Origin: Calditrichota bacterium
Lineage (GTDB): Bacteria; Electryoneota; Electryoneia; Electryoneales; Electryoneaceae
DNA: 34,188 nt
NCBI GenBank assembly: GCA_018263585.1
Contig: JAANWZ010000093.1
Coordinates: 1-34,188, forward strand
Direction: 5' to 3'
The notes under the pieces are model-generated. The model searched no databases, was not told the origin of the DNA, and worked only from the letters and a program-made list of their open reading frames with translations. Shown piece after piece: positions 7,760 through 15,654 of this stretch. How positions within the stretch are numbered: position 1 is the first letter of the stretch; every line of letters starts with the position of its first letter. Position numbers and translations under genes: made by a program.

Positions 7760-8181
7760 ACAACGTGCTCATCCTGTGCACGGGCAATACGGCGCGCTCG
7801 ATCATCGCGGAAGCGCTGGTCAACCATGAGCTCGGCGACCAGTGGCGCGCGTTTTCCGCCGGCGTGCTACCGTCACAGGTCAACCCGTACGCGCGGCGCG
7901 TGCTCGCGGAGATCGGGATTTCCACCGACGATGCGCGCTCGAAGTCGGTCGCCGAGTTCCTTGCACGGGATGATCTCGATCTCGTGATCACCGTCTGCGA
8001 TCACGCACGCGAAACGTGCCCGGCGTCTCTCAACCCGGTCGAACAGGTGCACATCGGGATCGAAGATCCATCCCCGCTCCCGGGCGAGCCGGAACCGGAA
8101 CACGTCACGCTCGCGAAGTTCCGCGCCGCGCGTAGCAGGATTCGGGACGAGCTGGTCGGTTACCTGCGCGGGAGGTCGTGA
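7756..8181 (+). CDS. arsC: Thioredoxin-coupled arsenate reductase ArsC (LMW-PTP fold)
   Basis: A 141-aa low-molecular-weight phosphatase-fold enzyme that reduces arsenate to arsenite for export by ACR3. The P-loop is C8-TGNTA-R14 (Cx5R). The redox relay cysteines Cys81 and Cys88 lie in VCDHARETC with the same six-residue spacing as Cys82/Cys89 of Staphylococcus aureus ArsC. That identifies the thioredoxin-recycled type rather than the glutaredoxin type. The DPS segment near 103-105 provides the general acid loop of the fold. GTG start overlapping the acr3 stop; last gene of the operon. Confidence 0.95.
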   Translation: MNNVLILCTGNTARSIIAEALVNHELGDQWRAFSAGVLPSQVNPYARRVLAEIGISTDDARSKSVAEFLARDDLDLVITVCDHARETCPASLNPVEQVHIGIEDPSPLPGEPEPEHVTLAKFRAARSRIRDELVGYLRGRS

Positions 8182-8719
8182 CAGAGTGGTGGAGACGGGT
8201 GTTTGCGACCACTGATGGCACAGAAAACGCGGATTCGTTTATGCCCCGTGCCTGCTTGCAGGGCGGGCTCAGTCTGCTCCATGTAGGGGACGCTTGCTTG
8301 CACCCGCTTATCGCTTTGGCTCAGCCGAAGGCAGTATCGGATGTGGCAAGCGCGTCATTCTGACCGAAGCCCGAAGTCTGTTTGTCGGCGAAGGGAAGAA
8401 GGTCCGGATTCGATAAGGGTGGGGAAACCCAGCAAACTCAAGAAATAGTCCTCAGATAAGCTGGACCTTCTTCACCCGCCTCCACGCAAACAGACGCGTG
8501 AAGCCGGGTTCAGAATGACGCCTCCGCCTTCCGGATACGATAGAGTCCCGGTCCGTGCACGTGGCTGATCGAACGGGACAACCGGATGACAGGAAGCATA
8601 CCCGCTTTCAGGTGATGCGGTCAAGTGTGCGGTGCTGAATACGCACTTTCGAACAAGAGAACGTGCGAAAAGCAATAGAGCATGATTCATTGTGAAATCC
8701 GACGTAACCGGGGGAGACA
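8182..8719. other. Intergenic region with repeats after the ars operon
   Basis: No convincing gene. Contains the half-site GGGGACGCTTGCTTGCA (8286-8302), repeat element copy C (8354-8519), and less GC-rich sequence from about 8620 to 8700 that probably carries the promoter of the small gene at 8720. ORFs 8178-8363 and 8472-8720 have no family features and overlap repeats. Confidence 0.6.
8354..8519. repeat. Dispersed inverted-repeat element, copy C (CATTC subtype)
   Basis: Outer arms GTCATTCTGA and TCAGAATGAC; inner arms GAAGAAGGTCC and GGACCTTCTTC, 11 bp and perfectly complementary. The right part carries AACAGACGCGTGAAGCC in place of the ACGTGCGGG of the other subtype. Length 166 bp, no ORF. 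Confidence 0.8.
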
Positions 8720-8908
8720 ATGCCCGAAAAAGATGAGATCCACATGCATGTCGCCGACGCCTATCGCAAAGCGGTCACCGGAGACGGCGGCTGCGGCGGC
8801 GGCGGCGAGAAGATCGCGGACGCGGACGAGATCCGGCGCGCTTCGATCGAACTCGCGGGCAAGGTGTCCAGCGCGCTGATCACCGCGCGCAAGCCGGAGC
8901 ACATCTGA
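8720..8908 (+). CDS. Small Gly/Cys-containing protein of unknown function (62 aa)
   Basis: A good ribosome binding site (GGGGGAG, 3 bases before the ATG) and a clean stop before a strong hairpin argue that this 62-codon frame is real. The sequence has a short helix (HVADAYRKAV), a glycine cluster with one cysteine (GDGGCGGGG, about 21-29) and a second helical segment. The start resembles the first 30 residues of arsenite S-adenosylmethionine methyltransferases (ArsM), which begin with a helix and a Gly/Cys-rich loop, but no methyltransferase domain follows. It could therefore be a truncated ArsM relic or an unrelated small protein. Its position about 540 bp after arsC makes a link to arsenic conceivable but unproven. 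Confidence 0.6.
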   Translation: MPEKDEIHMHVADAYRKAVTGDGGCGGGGEKIADADEIRRASIELAGKVSSALITARKPEHI

Positions 8909-8947
8909 GCGAACGGGCCGCGGCAACCGGTGCCGCGGCCCGTTCGC
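8909..8947. terminator. Strong hairpin between convergent genes
   Basis: A perfect 17-bp inverted repeat (GCGAACGGGCCGCGGCA and its complement) with an ACCGG loop, directly after the stop of the 62-aa gene and 26 bp before the end of the convergent protease gene. No T-run on either side, so it would be a U-less bidirectional terminator or an mRNA 3' stabiliser. Confidence 0.6.
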
Positions 8948-8973
8948 GAGCTGTCAGTGTTCCCGGCTCCCCG

Positions 8974-11859
8974 TCATTTTGCCAGCACGACTTTCTGCGT
9001 CCGTGCCTCGCCCGCGTGCGTGACGCGCAGCAGGTAAACGCCCGCGGCGAGCGTTCCGCCCGACGTTTCCGCGGACAGGGTGACCGTGTGCCGGCCCGCG
9101 CTCATCCGCGCCGTGGACTGCGCGACCCGCTGCCCGAGCACGTTGTAGAGCGCGACCGTGACCTCGCCCGGCGCCGGAAGCGCGAGATCGACCGCGAGCG
9201 ACGGGTTGAACGGGTTCGGGTACGCGTGCCCGACGCTGAACTCGTCCGGGACGCCGACGGGCGCCGCGTCCTCGTCCGCGCCGCTCGCGGGCGCGACCGC
9301 GACGCGTGTGTACGCGCCCGAGCCGAACGTGCCATCCCCGGCGAACAGTTCCGTGATCAGCAGCTCCTCGCCCTCGCCGGTAGATGCGTCGCGGTAGTCG
9401 AATGTGATCGGGTCGCCGCTGGTGAACCCCTCGCCGTTGCCGGGATCGCCCCACGCGGTCACGATCACCGGGAACACGTCGTGAGCTGGCGCGGCCGCGC
9501 CGACCGCGAGCCCGTCGTCGAGCACCGCGACCTCTACGTCGGTCAGCGGTCCCGGCACGCCTTCACTGATCACGACCGGGTACGGCTGGTCGTTCGGCGG
9601 CACGACTTCGTACTGCTGAAACTCCGCCGGCCACGCCTTCACCGCGGTCACATCGAAGAAGCTCCAGCCGTTGTCGAGGTCGCGCGAGCCGAGGAACACG
9701 CCGTCGATCGGCGCGTCCGCGACTTCGAGCAGCTCGTGCGTGACGAGCGCGAACTCGTCGTCGAGCAGGATCACGTGCAGCATTCCGTCGAGGTAGTGCA
9801 CGGCGAGCCGGTACCAGCGGTTGTAGTCGAGGGAGGCGTTGCCGAACGGGGCCGGGTTCGGCATCCCGGGGTGCGCGTACCAGAGCCCGCCGCTGTGTCC
9901 GATGAACACCTCGAACCGATCGTCGCCGGAGTACAGGTGCACCGCCCCGGCCTGCCCGCCCGGGACCGGGAACCCGCTCAGGTAGAACCAGGTATCGACA
10001 CTCGCGCCCTCGGATTCGGCGAAGTAACGCTGGATCCCGTCGTAAACATCGTTCGGGCTCGAGACGCCGGCCGAGTACTCGCCTTCATATTGCCGGCTCG
10101 TGAACCGCCATGTGTTCGCCTCGTTCAGCACCTCCCACTCGTCGAGGCTGTCTTCGAAGTCATCGACGATCGGAATCCCGTACAGCCCGGAGTAGTAGAC
10201 GGATTCATCGAGCGGGAGCGACTCGATTTCGCCGAACACGCCGCGCACCCGGTACGTGTAGTCGCCCGCATCCGGGAGCTGGTCGGTGTACGTCTCGTCC
10301 GTGGTTTCCGCGAGCAGCAGCTCGCCGTTGCGGTAGATGTTGTAGCCGAGGAAGTCGTCGTGGTCGCCGGGGTCGATGTGCCATGCGAGCGCGACTTCGC
10401 CGGTCGCGCGATCGACTTCCGCGTCGAGCTGGTCGGGCACAGGCAGCGTGCCCGCGGGCGCGTATTCGGCCGCCCGGCGGGCGTTGACACGGCCCGCGCC
10501 GAGCAGCCCCGCGTACGAAGCGTTCAGCGAGTCGATGTTGTCCGCGCTCGCCTTGAGCACGAGCTCGAGCTGGTCGTCGTCCAACTCCGGGTGGTAGCCG
10601 AGGATGTACGCCGCGACCGAGGCCGCGTTCGGGCTCGCCATCGACGTGCCCTGCCACGCGACGTAATCCTGCGGCTGGTAATAGCCGCCGACCATCGTGC
10701 TCCAGATGCCGACGCCCGGCGCAGTGATCCCGACCCACTCGCCGTACGTCGAGAACCCGGCCTTGTAGTCGTTCGACGTGCTCGCGACGACCGCGATCGC
10801 GCCGTCGTACCCCGCCGGGTAGTTCATGTTGTCGTCGCCGTTGTTGCCCGCGGAGGCGAACAGGATCACGCCGTTGTCGCGCGCGTAGTCGATCACGTCC
10901 TGGTACGACTGCTGGTAACTCGGTCCGCCGAACGAGATCGAGATCACGCGCGTGCCGTTGTCCACCACGTACTGGATCGCGGCCATGAAGTCGGTGCCGA
11001 ACCCGCTGCCGCCGAGCGAGCCGCCGTCCACCCACGCGAACCCGGCGCGCGCGGGAAATGCGACCGCGTTCCATGACGCCGCGGCGACGCCGATTCCGTT
11101 GTCGGTGGACGCGGCCGCGGTGCCCATCACGTGCGTGCCGTGCCCGTGGATGTCCGGATACACCATGTTGTCGCGCGGGCCGTAGTCCTCGCCCACAGCC
11201 GGGTCGCCCCACAGGTCGCCGACGTCGATCGAGACGAAATCCCAGCCGGTGAGATCATCGACGAACCCGTTGTTGTCGTCGTCGATCCCGTTGTTGTCGG
11301 ACTCGTCCCAGAACCCGTCGCCGTCGAGGTCCTCGCCCGGGTTCACCCACATGTTGTTGAACAGGTCCTCGTGCGTGATCTTGCACCCGGTGTCGATCGT
11401 GGTCACGCGCACTTCGGTGTCGGACTGGAAGATGTCCCACGCCTCCGGGCACTCCATGATCTCGAGGCCCCACATGTTGAAAATGTCGAAGTCGTTCGGC
11501 ATCAGCATCGCGTGATGGAGCTCGTCGAGCTCGCTGTGGAGGATGTCGCCGCCGGTCGGGATCTTGCCGATCAGCGCGCGGCCGTCCGGCGCGTGCTCGA
11601 GACGGAACCAGCGGTTCAGGCCGTGCTCGTACCAGGACGCGTTCAGCGCCGGGTCGTTCGGCTCGTAGAAGAGGGGGACGATCTGCGCATCCGCGCCGGC
11701 GTAGCTGCGCACGACCGCCGGCATTACACCGGATTCGCGCGCCGTGTACGCCGCCTGGTCGGACAGTTCCAGGATGAGACGGGTCGGCATCTCCGCGGAG
11801 AACGCGGAGGAGATGATCAGGAGCGAAAGAGTGATGACAACGGGCAATCTGAGCAGCAT
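8974..11859 (-). CDS. Secreted subtilisin-like serine protease (S8) with C-terminal sorting domain
   Basis: A 961-aa exported protease. A signal peptide (LLRLPVVITLSLLIISSAFSA) is followed by a prodomain-like region and the catalytic domain with Asp156 (TTIDTG), His240 (HGHGTHVMG), an oxyanion Asn in SAGNNGD, and Ser406 (GTSMASPN). Between Asp and His lies an acidic insertion, DLDGDGFWDESDNNGIDDDNNG (about 178-198, shown with omissions), that looks like a calcium-binding loop. A fibronectin-III-like domain (about 470-555) and a jelly-roll/LamG-like stretch follow. The tail has YPNPFNPSLAV and GVYLLRVTHAGE, a FlgD-Ig/Por-type sorting domain of the FCB group. I start at 11859, nine bases after GGAGGG; the track start lacks a site. 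It probably degrades extracellular protein. CATAAT at 11966-11971 on the minus strand may be its -10 box. Confidence 0.94.
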   Translation of the reverse strand: MLLRLPVVITLSLLIISSAFSAEMPTRLILELSDQAAYTARESGVMPAVVRSYAGADAQIVPLFYEPNDPALNASWYEHGLNRWFRLEHAPDGRALIGKIPTGGDILHSELDELHHAMLMPNDFDIFNMWGLEIMECPEAWDIFQSDTEVRVTTIDTGCKITHEDLFNNMWVNPGEDLDGDGFWDESDNNGIDDDNNGFVDDLTGWDFVSIDVGDLWGDPAVGEDYGPRDNMVYPDIHGHGTHVMGTAAASTDNGIGVAAASWNAVAFPARAGFAWVDGGSLGGSGFGTDFMAAIQYVVDNGTRVISISFGGPSYQQSYQDVIDYARDNGVILFASAGNNGDDNMNYPAGYDGAIAVVASTSNDYKAGFSTYGEWVGITAPGVGIWSTMVGGYYQPQDYVAWQGTSMASPNAASVAAYILGYHPELDDDQLELVLKASADNIDSLNASYAGLLGAGRVNARRAAEYAPAGTLPVPDQLDAEVDRATGEVALAWHIDPGDHDDFLGYNIYRNGELLLAETTDETYTDQLPDAGDYTYRVRGVFGEIESLPLDESVYYSGLYGIPIVDDFEDSLDEWEVLNEANTWRFTSRQYEGEYSAGVSSPNDVYDGIQRYFAESEGASVDTWFYLSGFPVPGGQAGAVHLYSGDDRFEVFIGHSGGLWYAHPGMPNPAPFGNASLDYNRWYRLAVHYLDGMLHVILLDDEFALVTHELLEVADAPIDGVFLGSRDLDNGWSFFDVTAVKAWPAEFQQYEVVPPNDQPYPVVISEGVPGPLTDVEVAVLDDGLAVGAAAPAHDVFPVIVTAWGDPGNGEGFTSGDPITFDYRDASTGEGEELLITELFAGDGTFGSGAYTRVAVAPASGADEDAAPVGVPDEFSVGHAYPNPFNPSLAVDLALPAPGEVTVALYNVLGQRVAQSTARMSAGRHTVTLSAETSGGTLAAGVYLLRVTHAGEARTQKVVLAK

Positions 11860-12103
11860 GAGGATGTTCCCTCCACGAAGTAGCCGTGCGGGCAGACGGC
11901 GTTCGGCGCCGTTCGCCGTGTTCACGTTGGAACAGGATGATCCGACCCGCGGTCACGGTGCAAAGATTATGACCGCCGCAGGTGTGTGACCCGTTCGCAC
12001 TGACGAAAGAAACAGGATACGGGCGGCGTGCGTCCCGTGCAACGGATCGCGGGGCGTGGGGAGAGAATGCGCCGTGCTTGTCCAGGATGGCGCAGTTGCA
12101 GGC

Positions 12104-12125
12104 CCGCGGTTGCTCGCAACCGCGG
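12104..12125. repeat. Palindrome CCGCGGTTGC-TC-GCAACCGCGG
   Basis: Perfect 10-bp stems with a 2-base loop, flanked by AGG and CTGATC. The same element with a AA loop and inverted flanks occurs at 31947-31968, showing a dispersed family. Confidence 0.75.
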
Positions 12126-12140
12126 CTGATCGACCGTTGG

Positions 12141-12194
12141 ATCAACCGCGGTGACCCGGCTTCGCGCCGCTACGCCGCGGTCCCCGCGGGCATG
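12141..12194. repeat. Diverged single copy of the 55-bp hairpin repeat
   Basis: Shares ATCA-CCGCGGTGAC at the left and GTCCCCGCGGGCATG at the right with the tandem units at 991-1139; the loop between differs and is longer. The stem-forming ends are the conserved part. Confidence 0.65.
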
Positions 12195-12234
12195 AACCCG
12201 TCGCCTGCCGCGATCTGTCCCGTCGCGCGCCGGA

Positions 12235-12816
12235 TCAACCTTCGAGCAGCTCGCTCAGCTTCCCGTCGAACGCGAGCAGCGTCTGCCGGTCGAACAGGCA
12301 GAGACGGATTTCGCGAACTGAGCTCTCGTCCTCTTTGTCGAGGTACTTGCGGATCGTGTCGAGGATGATCCCGGCGGCGCGCTCGAGCGGGAACGCGAAG
12401 ATCCCGGTGGACACGGCCGGGAAGCTGATCGACTCGACGCCGTACTCGTCCGCCATCACGAGCGCGCACTTGATCGCGGAGGCGAGCTTCGCGTCCTCGT
12501 CGCCTTCGCCCCAGCGCGGGCCGACGGTGTGGATCACCCAGCGCGCGGGGAGGTCGCCGGCGGAGGTGATCACGCACGTGCCGGCCGCGACCGGCGCGAA
12601 CTTCTTCGACTCTGCGCGGATCACCGGTCCCCCGCGGTTCGCGATCGCCGCCGCGACGCCGCCGCCGTGCTGCATGTGGCTGCCGGCCGCGTTCACGATC
12701 GCGTCCACGCCTTCGACCGTGATGTCGCCGCTCACGAGCACGAGTTTGCGCCCGGTCGCGTGTGTCCACGTGCGGAACTGCTCGTTCGTCGCTGCAGCCA
12801 TCGCATGCCCCCTCAT
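12235..12816 (-). CDS. Macrodomain protein (ADP-ribose binding / de-ADP-ribosylation)
   Basis: A 193-aa single-domain protein. VSGDITVEGVDAIVNAAG, the HGGGVAAAIANRGG loop and FPAVSTGIFAFPLERAA are the adenine, distal-ribose and diphosphate contacts of Af1521/MacroD-like macrodomains. GDLPARWVIHTVGPRW is also family-typical. Such proteins bind ADP-ribose or its derivatives and often hydrolyse O-acetyl-ADP-ribose or mono-ADP-ribosyl groups. The NAAN of most hydrolytic members is NAAG here, so activity is less certain than binding. Two starts are possible: 12816 (AGGAGA ten bases upstream) and 12801 (GAGGGG six bases upstream). No DarT-type toxin is adjacent, so a DarTG pair is not supported. 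It appears monocistronic. Confidence 0.93.
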   Translation of the reverse strand: MRGHAMAAATNEQFRTWTHATGRKLVLVSGDITVEGVDAIVNAAGSHMQHGGGVAAAIANRGGPVIRAESKKFAPVAAGTCVITSAGDLPARWVIHTVGPRWGEGDEDAKLASAIKCALVMADEYGVESISFPAVSTGIFAFPLERAAGIILDTIRKYLDKEDESSVREIRLCLFDRQTLLAFDGKLSELLEG

Positions 12817-12883
12817 CCTGTTGACTCTCCTGCATCTCGTTAGTTAGACCCGCGTGCGCCCGGCCGGCAAATGCGCGCGATCG

Positions 12884-13054
12884 TGTCATCCTGAACAAGC
12901 GCGGCGTTCGTCTCATGCCTCCGCACCGACGACATACGTATACGAGGATCTACGCGGTACACTACCCGGGGTTATTCGACACGCACCCTGCGCGGTACTT
13001 GCCGGTAGATCCTTCACCCCCGCACACACTGACGTGCGGGGGTTCAGGATGACA
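12884..13054. repeat. Dispersed inverted-repeat element, copy D (CATCC subtype)
   Basis: TGTCATCCTGAAC ... GTTCAGGATGACA over 171 bp, with AGATCCTTCACCCCCGCAC and the terminal CCCCCGCAC / GTGCGGGGG hairpin. It fills most of the gap between the end of the SLC13 gene and the macrodomain gene. Confidence 0.82.
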
Positions 13055-13101
13055 CTCTCGGCGGCCGGCGACGCGTTCCAGCCGAGGGCGCATCCTGATC
13101 G

Positions 13102-14694
13102 CTACTGCGGCAACAGCACCGGCATTCCCATCATCGGCCAGATGAACGCGATGAACACTGCGAGCACGGCCATCAGCAGCACGCTCGCCGGCGCCCCGAC
13201 CTTGAAGAACTCCCCGGATTTGAACTGACCGCTCTCGTAGGCGATCGCGTTCGGCGCGGCGCCGACGAGGAACAGGAACGGCATCCCTGCCACGGCGAGG
13301 CTCGCCCAGAACACGACTTCCGGCGCCACGTGCACGTATTGCGCGATCACGAGCGCGACCGGCAGGCTGATCGCGATCGCGGCCACGTTCATGATCAGGT
13401 TTGTCATCAGCAGCACGAACGCCGCGATCCCGAGCACGAAGATGAACCAGTTCGCGTTTTCGAGCAGCATGATGAACTGGACCGCGAGCCAGCGCGCGGC
13501 GCCGGTCTGCCACAGGCAGAAGCCGATGCTCATCGCCCCGCCGAACAGGAGGATGATGTTCCACGGGATCTCTTCGAGGTCCTTCAGGTTCAGGATCCTG
13601 AACAGGAAGAAGAGGATGGTCGTGGTCAGGATGATCGCGCTCTTGTTGAACGGGGCGAGCGCGGGCACGAACGAGCGCAGGCTGAGGAACACGATCACTC
13701 CGGCGACGAGCACGACCGCGGTCCATTCGCCGCGTTTCATCGGGCCGAGCCGTGAATACAGCGCGTGCGCCCGTTCGCGCAGCCCGGGGATGTGCGCCTT
13801 TTCCGGCCGGTACACGAGCAGCATGTAGCCCCAGAGCAGCACGGTCATCGCCACCCCGACCGGAAACATGTAGTACGAGTACTCGAAGAACGTGATCTCG
13901 CGTCCGACGATGTCCTTGAAGAAGGCGATTCCGACCGCGCCACGGGCCGCGCCGAGCAGGGTGATGATGCTGCCCGCGCCCGCGACGAACGCCATCCCGA
14001 TAAACAATCCCTTGCCGAACCGGGTCGGCGTCGTCGAGTGCGAGTACATCGTGTAGATTGCGCGCAGCAGCGGGTACATCGCGGCCGCGACCGCGGTGTG
14101 CGCCATCACCAGCGTCATCGCGGACGTCATCAGGAACACGCCGAGCAGAATCAGCGCGGTCCGCTCGCCGACGACGACCAGCATCCGGTACGCGAGCCGC
14201 TGGGTCAGGCCCGTCTTCGAGAACACCTTCCCGATGATCAGCGACCCGAAGATGAACCACACCGACGGGTCGAAGAAGTCGGTGAACGCAACGCGCGGGT
14301 CGCGGATGAGGAACATCGCCTGGAACACCGCGATCGCGATCGAGGTGACCCCGATCGGGACGACTTCGAACACCCACCACACCGCCGCGAGCAGGAACAG
14401 CCCGATCGCGGCCTTTCCTTCCCGCGAGAGCGCGAACACATCGCCGACCGGATCGGTCGCGTCCGGCCAGGACGGGGAGAGGAACACGCCGGTGAACAGC
14501 GCGAGCCCGAGCGCGATCAGCGCGATGCGCCTGAGATCGAGCGGCGCCCGCCGTTCCGCGAGCGTGATTTCGCCCGGTTTCTCCGGCAGAGATTCGGGGT
14601 GAGCGCGGGAGTCCGCGCCCGACACCGGCTTCTTCTCTTTCCTGCTCGTGTCGGAGGGCTTTTTGTGAACAAAATCACGAATACCGGCAAACAT
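13102..14694 (-). CDS. SLC13/DASS family anion transporter
   Basis: A 530-aa integral membrane protein of the divalent anion:sodium symporter family (ArsB/CitT-like fold), which moves dicarboxylates, citrate, sulfate or similar anions. About 40-70 residues of charged cytoplasmic N-terminus precede the first helix. Family segments include VWWVFEVVPIGVTSIAIAVF, DPSVWFIFGSLIIG, MAHTAVAAAMYPLL (half-site 1), IPWNIILLFGGAMSIG, and TNLIMNVAAIAISLPVAL (half-site 2). GGAGCG supports the ATG at 14694, 13 bp after the CBS gene; the track start at 14775 falls inside the CBS gene. It is the last gene of the operon with phosphotransferase, kinase, receiver and CBS protein and is presumably their effector. 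The transported anion cannot be deduced. Confidence 0.92.
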   Translation of the reverse strand: MFAGIRDFVHKKPSDTSRKEKKPVSGADSRAHPESLPEKPGEITLAERRAPLDLRRIALIALGLALFTGVFLSPSWPDATDPVGDVFALSREGKAAIGLFLLAAVWWVFEVVPIGVTSIAIAVFQAMFLIRDPRVAFTDFFDPSVWFIFGSLIIGKVFSKTGLTQRLAYRMLVVVGERTALILLGVFLMTSAMTLVMAHTAVAAAMYPLLRAIYTMYSHSTTPTRFGKGLFIGMAFVAGAGSIITLLGAARGAVGIAFFKDIVGREITFFEYSYYMFPVGVAMTVLLWGYMLLVYRPEKAHIPGLRERAHALYSRLGPMKRGEWTAVVLVAGVIVFLSLRSFVPALAPFNKSAIILTTTILFFLFRILNLKDLEEIPWNIILLFGGAMSIGFCLWQTGAARWLAVQFIMLLENANWFIFVLGIAAFVLLMTNLIMNVAAIAISLPVALVIAQYVHVAPEVVFWASLAVAGMPFLFLVGAAPNAIAYESGQFKSGEFFKVGAPASVLLMAVLAVFIAFIWPMMGMPVLLPQ

Positions 14695-14707
14695 AGTCTG
14701 CGCTCCG

Positions 14708-15229
14708 TCACAGAACCATCTTCGCGACCGCGTGCAGCACATCGATCGAACGGACGACGCCGACGATCTTCCCATCGCGGAGCACGGGCAGCATGTACAC
14801 GTTGTTGACCACGATCTCGCGCACCGCGTGCAGCAGCGTGTCCGTGACCTGGATCGTGTGTACGATCGGGTTCATCACTTCGCTCACCGGCCGGTTCGCC
14901 TGCTCCGCGATGTCGCCCTCTTCCGCGGCGAACACGTCGCTCAGATTCGGGTCGACGTGGATGTCGTACGTGCTCCGGATCCCCTCGTCCGCATCTTCGA
15001 GCAGGTAGGAGGGGAGCAGCCCGCGCAGGATGTCCCGCCGGCGAACGAATCCCATCAGGCGGTAGGTTTCGTCGAACACGAGCACGACCCGCGGGATCGA
15101 CCGGCGGCCGTCCGTTTCCACCTCGGCGGTCTCCATCTCGGCTATCGCCTGGCGGACCGTGAACCAGTACGGGATGTGGGGGTAGAGGTCGAGGGGGACC
15201 ATGATGTCCCCGGCGGTCAGGTTCTCCAT
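14708..15229 (-). CDS. CBS-domain pair protein
   Basis: A 173-aa protein made of two CBS motifs. The first has VRQAIAEME and RVVLVFDETYRLMGFVRRRDIL (about 25-70) and the second SEVMNPIVHTIQVTDTLLHAVREIV and LPVLRDGKIVGVVRSIDVLHAV (about 115-170). Stand-alone CBS pairs form a Bateman module that binds adenosine nucleotides and modulates a partner. The start at 15229 (MENLTAGDIM) has AGGGAGG at ideal spacing; the longer track start would overlap the response regulator. It sits directly before the SLC13 gene and after the receiver gene, suggesting it adjusts transporter activity to adenylate charge; that role is inferred. Confidence 0.92.
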   Translation of the reverse strand: MENLTAGDIMVPLDLYPHIPYWFTVRQAIAEMETAEVETDGRRSIPRVVLVFDETYRLMGFVRRRDILRGLLPSYLLEDADEGIRSTYDIHVDPNLSDVFAAEEGDIAEQANRPVSEVMNPIVHTIQVTDTLLHAVREIVVNNVYMLPVLRDGKIVGVVRSIDVLHAVAKMVL

Positions 15230-15264
15230 CGGGCCTCCCTTGCAGCGAAAGTCGTCGCCGCCGC

Positions 15265-15654
15265 TCACTCACTCGCCCGGCGCTCGCGCTGTCGCGCGAG
15301 CGCCCGCTCCACCGTGGTGAGGATCTGTTCCTTGCGGAAAGGCTTGTGAATATAGTCGAAAACACCGAGCTCGCGCGCCTGCTCCGAGCTCTGATAATCC
15401 CCAAAGGCTGTGATCAGAATCACGAGTTCATCGCGCTCCTTCCCGCGAACGAGCCGGAGCACGTCGAGCCCGTCCAGCTTCGGCATGCTCAGATCGGTGA
15501 TGATGAGGTCGAACCGGTGTTGCGCGAGCAACCGCGGGATTTCGAGCGCGTTGTTTGTCGTCACGACCTCGTACGGCGTCTTCTCGCGGATTATCCGTTC
15601 GAGCAACACGAGCATGTCGGGCTCGTCGTCCACGGCAAGGATGCTCTCGCTCAT
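15265..15654 (-). CDS. Receiver-only response regulator
   Basis: A 129-aa CheY-like receiver with no output domain. The acidic pair is D9-D10, the phospho-acceptor Asp54 sits in LIITDLSMPKLDG, the conserved Thr in ILITAFGD and Lys in YIHKPF. Its ATG overlaps the histidine kinase stop by 4 bp (ATGA), so the two are translationally coupled and almost surely cognate. Lacking a DNA-binding or enzymatic domain, it must act by protein contact, for example on the CBS protein or transporter downstream or as a phosphorelay intermediate. Confidence 0.95.
   Translation of the reverse strand: MSESILAVDDEPDMLVLLERIIREKTPYEVVTTNNALEIPRLLAQHRFDLIITDLSMPKLDGLDVLRLVRGKERDELVILITAFGDYQSSEQARELGVFDYIHKPFRKEQILTTVERALARQRERRASE

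Larger units (their letters stand above)
11860..12234. other. Intergenic region between protease and macrodomain genes
   Basis: Both neighbours are on the minus strand. The region near 11960 likely holds the protease promoter. From 12100 it contains the palindrome at 12104-12125 and a diverged copy of the 55-bp hairpin repeat at 12141-12194. No gene seen. Confidence 0.6.

Noticed and set aside
359-8181. ssrA-integrated genomic island
   Set aside because: tmRNA 3' ends are common integration sites, but I found no second copy of the tmRNA 3' end and no integrase gene in the window.
9016-11076. 686-aa plus ORF opposite the subtilase
   Set aside because: Arg/Val/Asp-rich antisense shadow typical of GC-rich DNA; the minus frame has full catalytic motifs.
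12235-12816. DarTG toxin-antitoxin system from the macrodomain gene
   Set aside because: No DarT-like ADP-ribosyltransferase gene lies next to it; both flanks are repeats.
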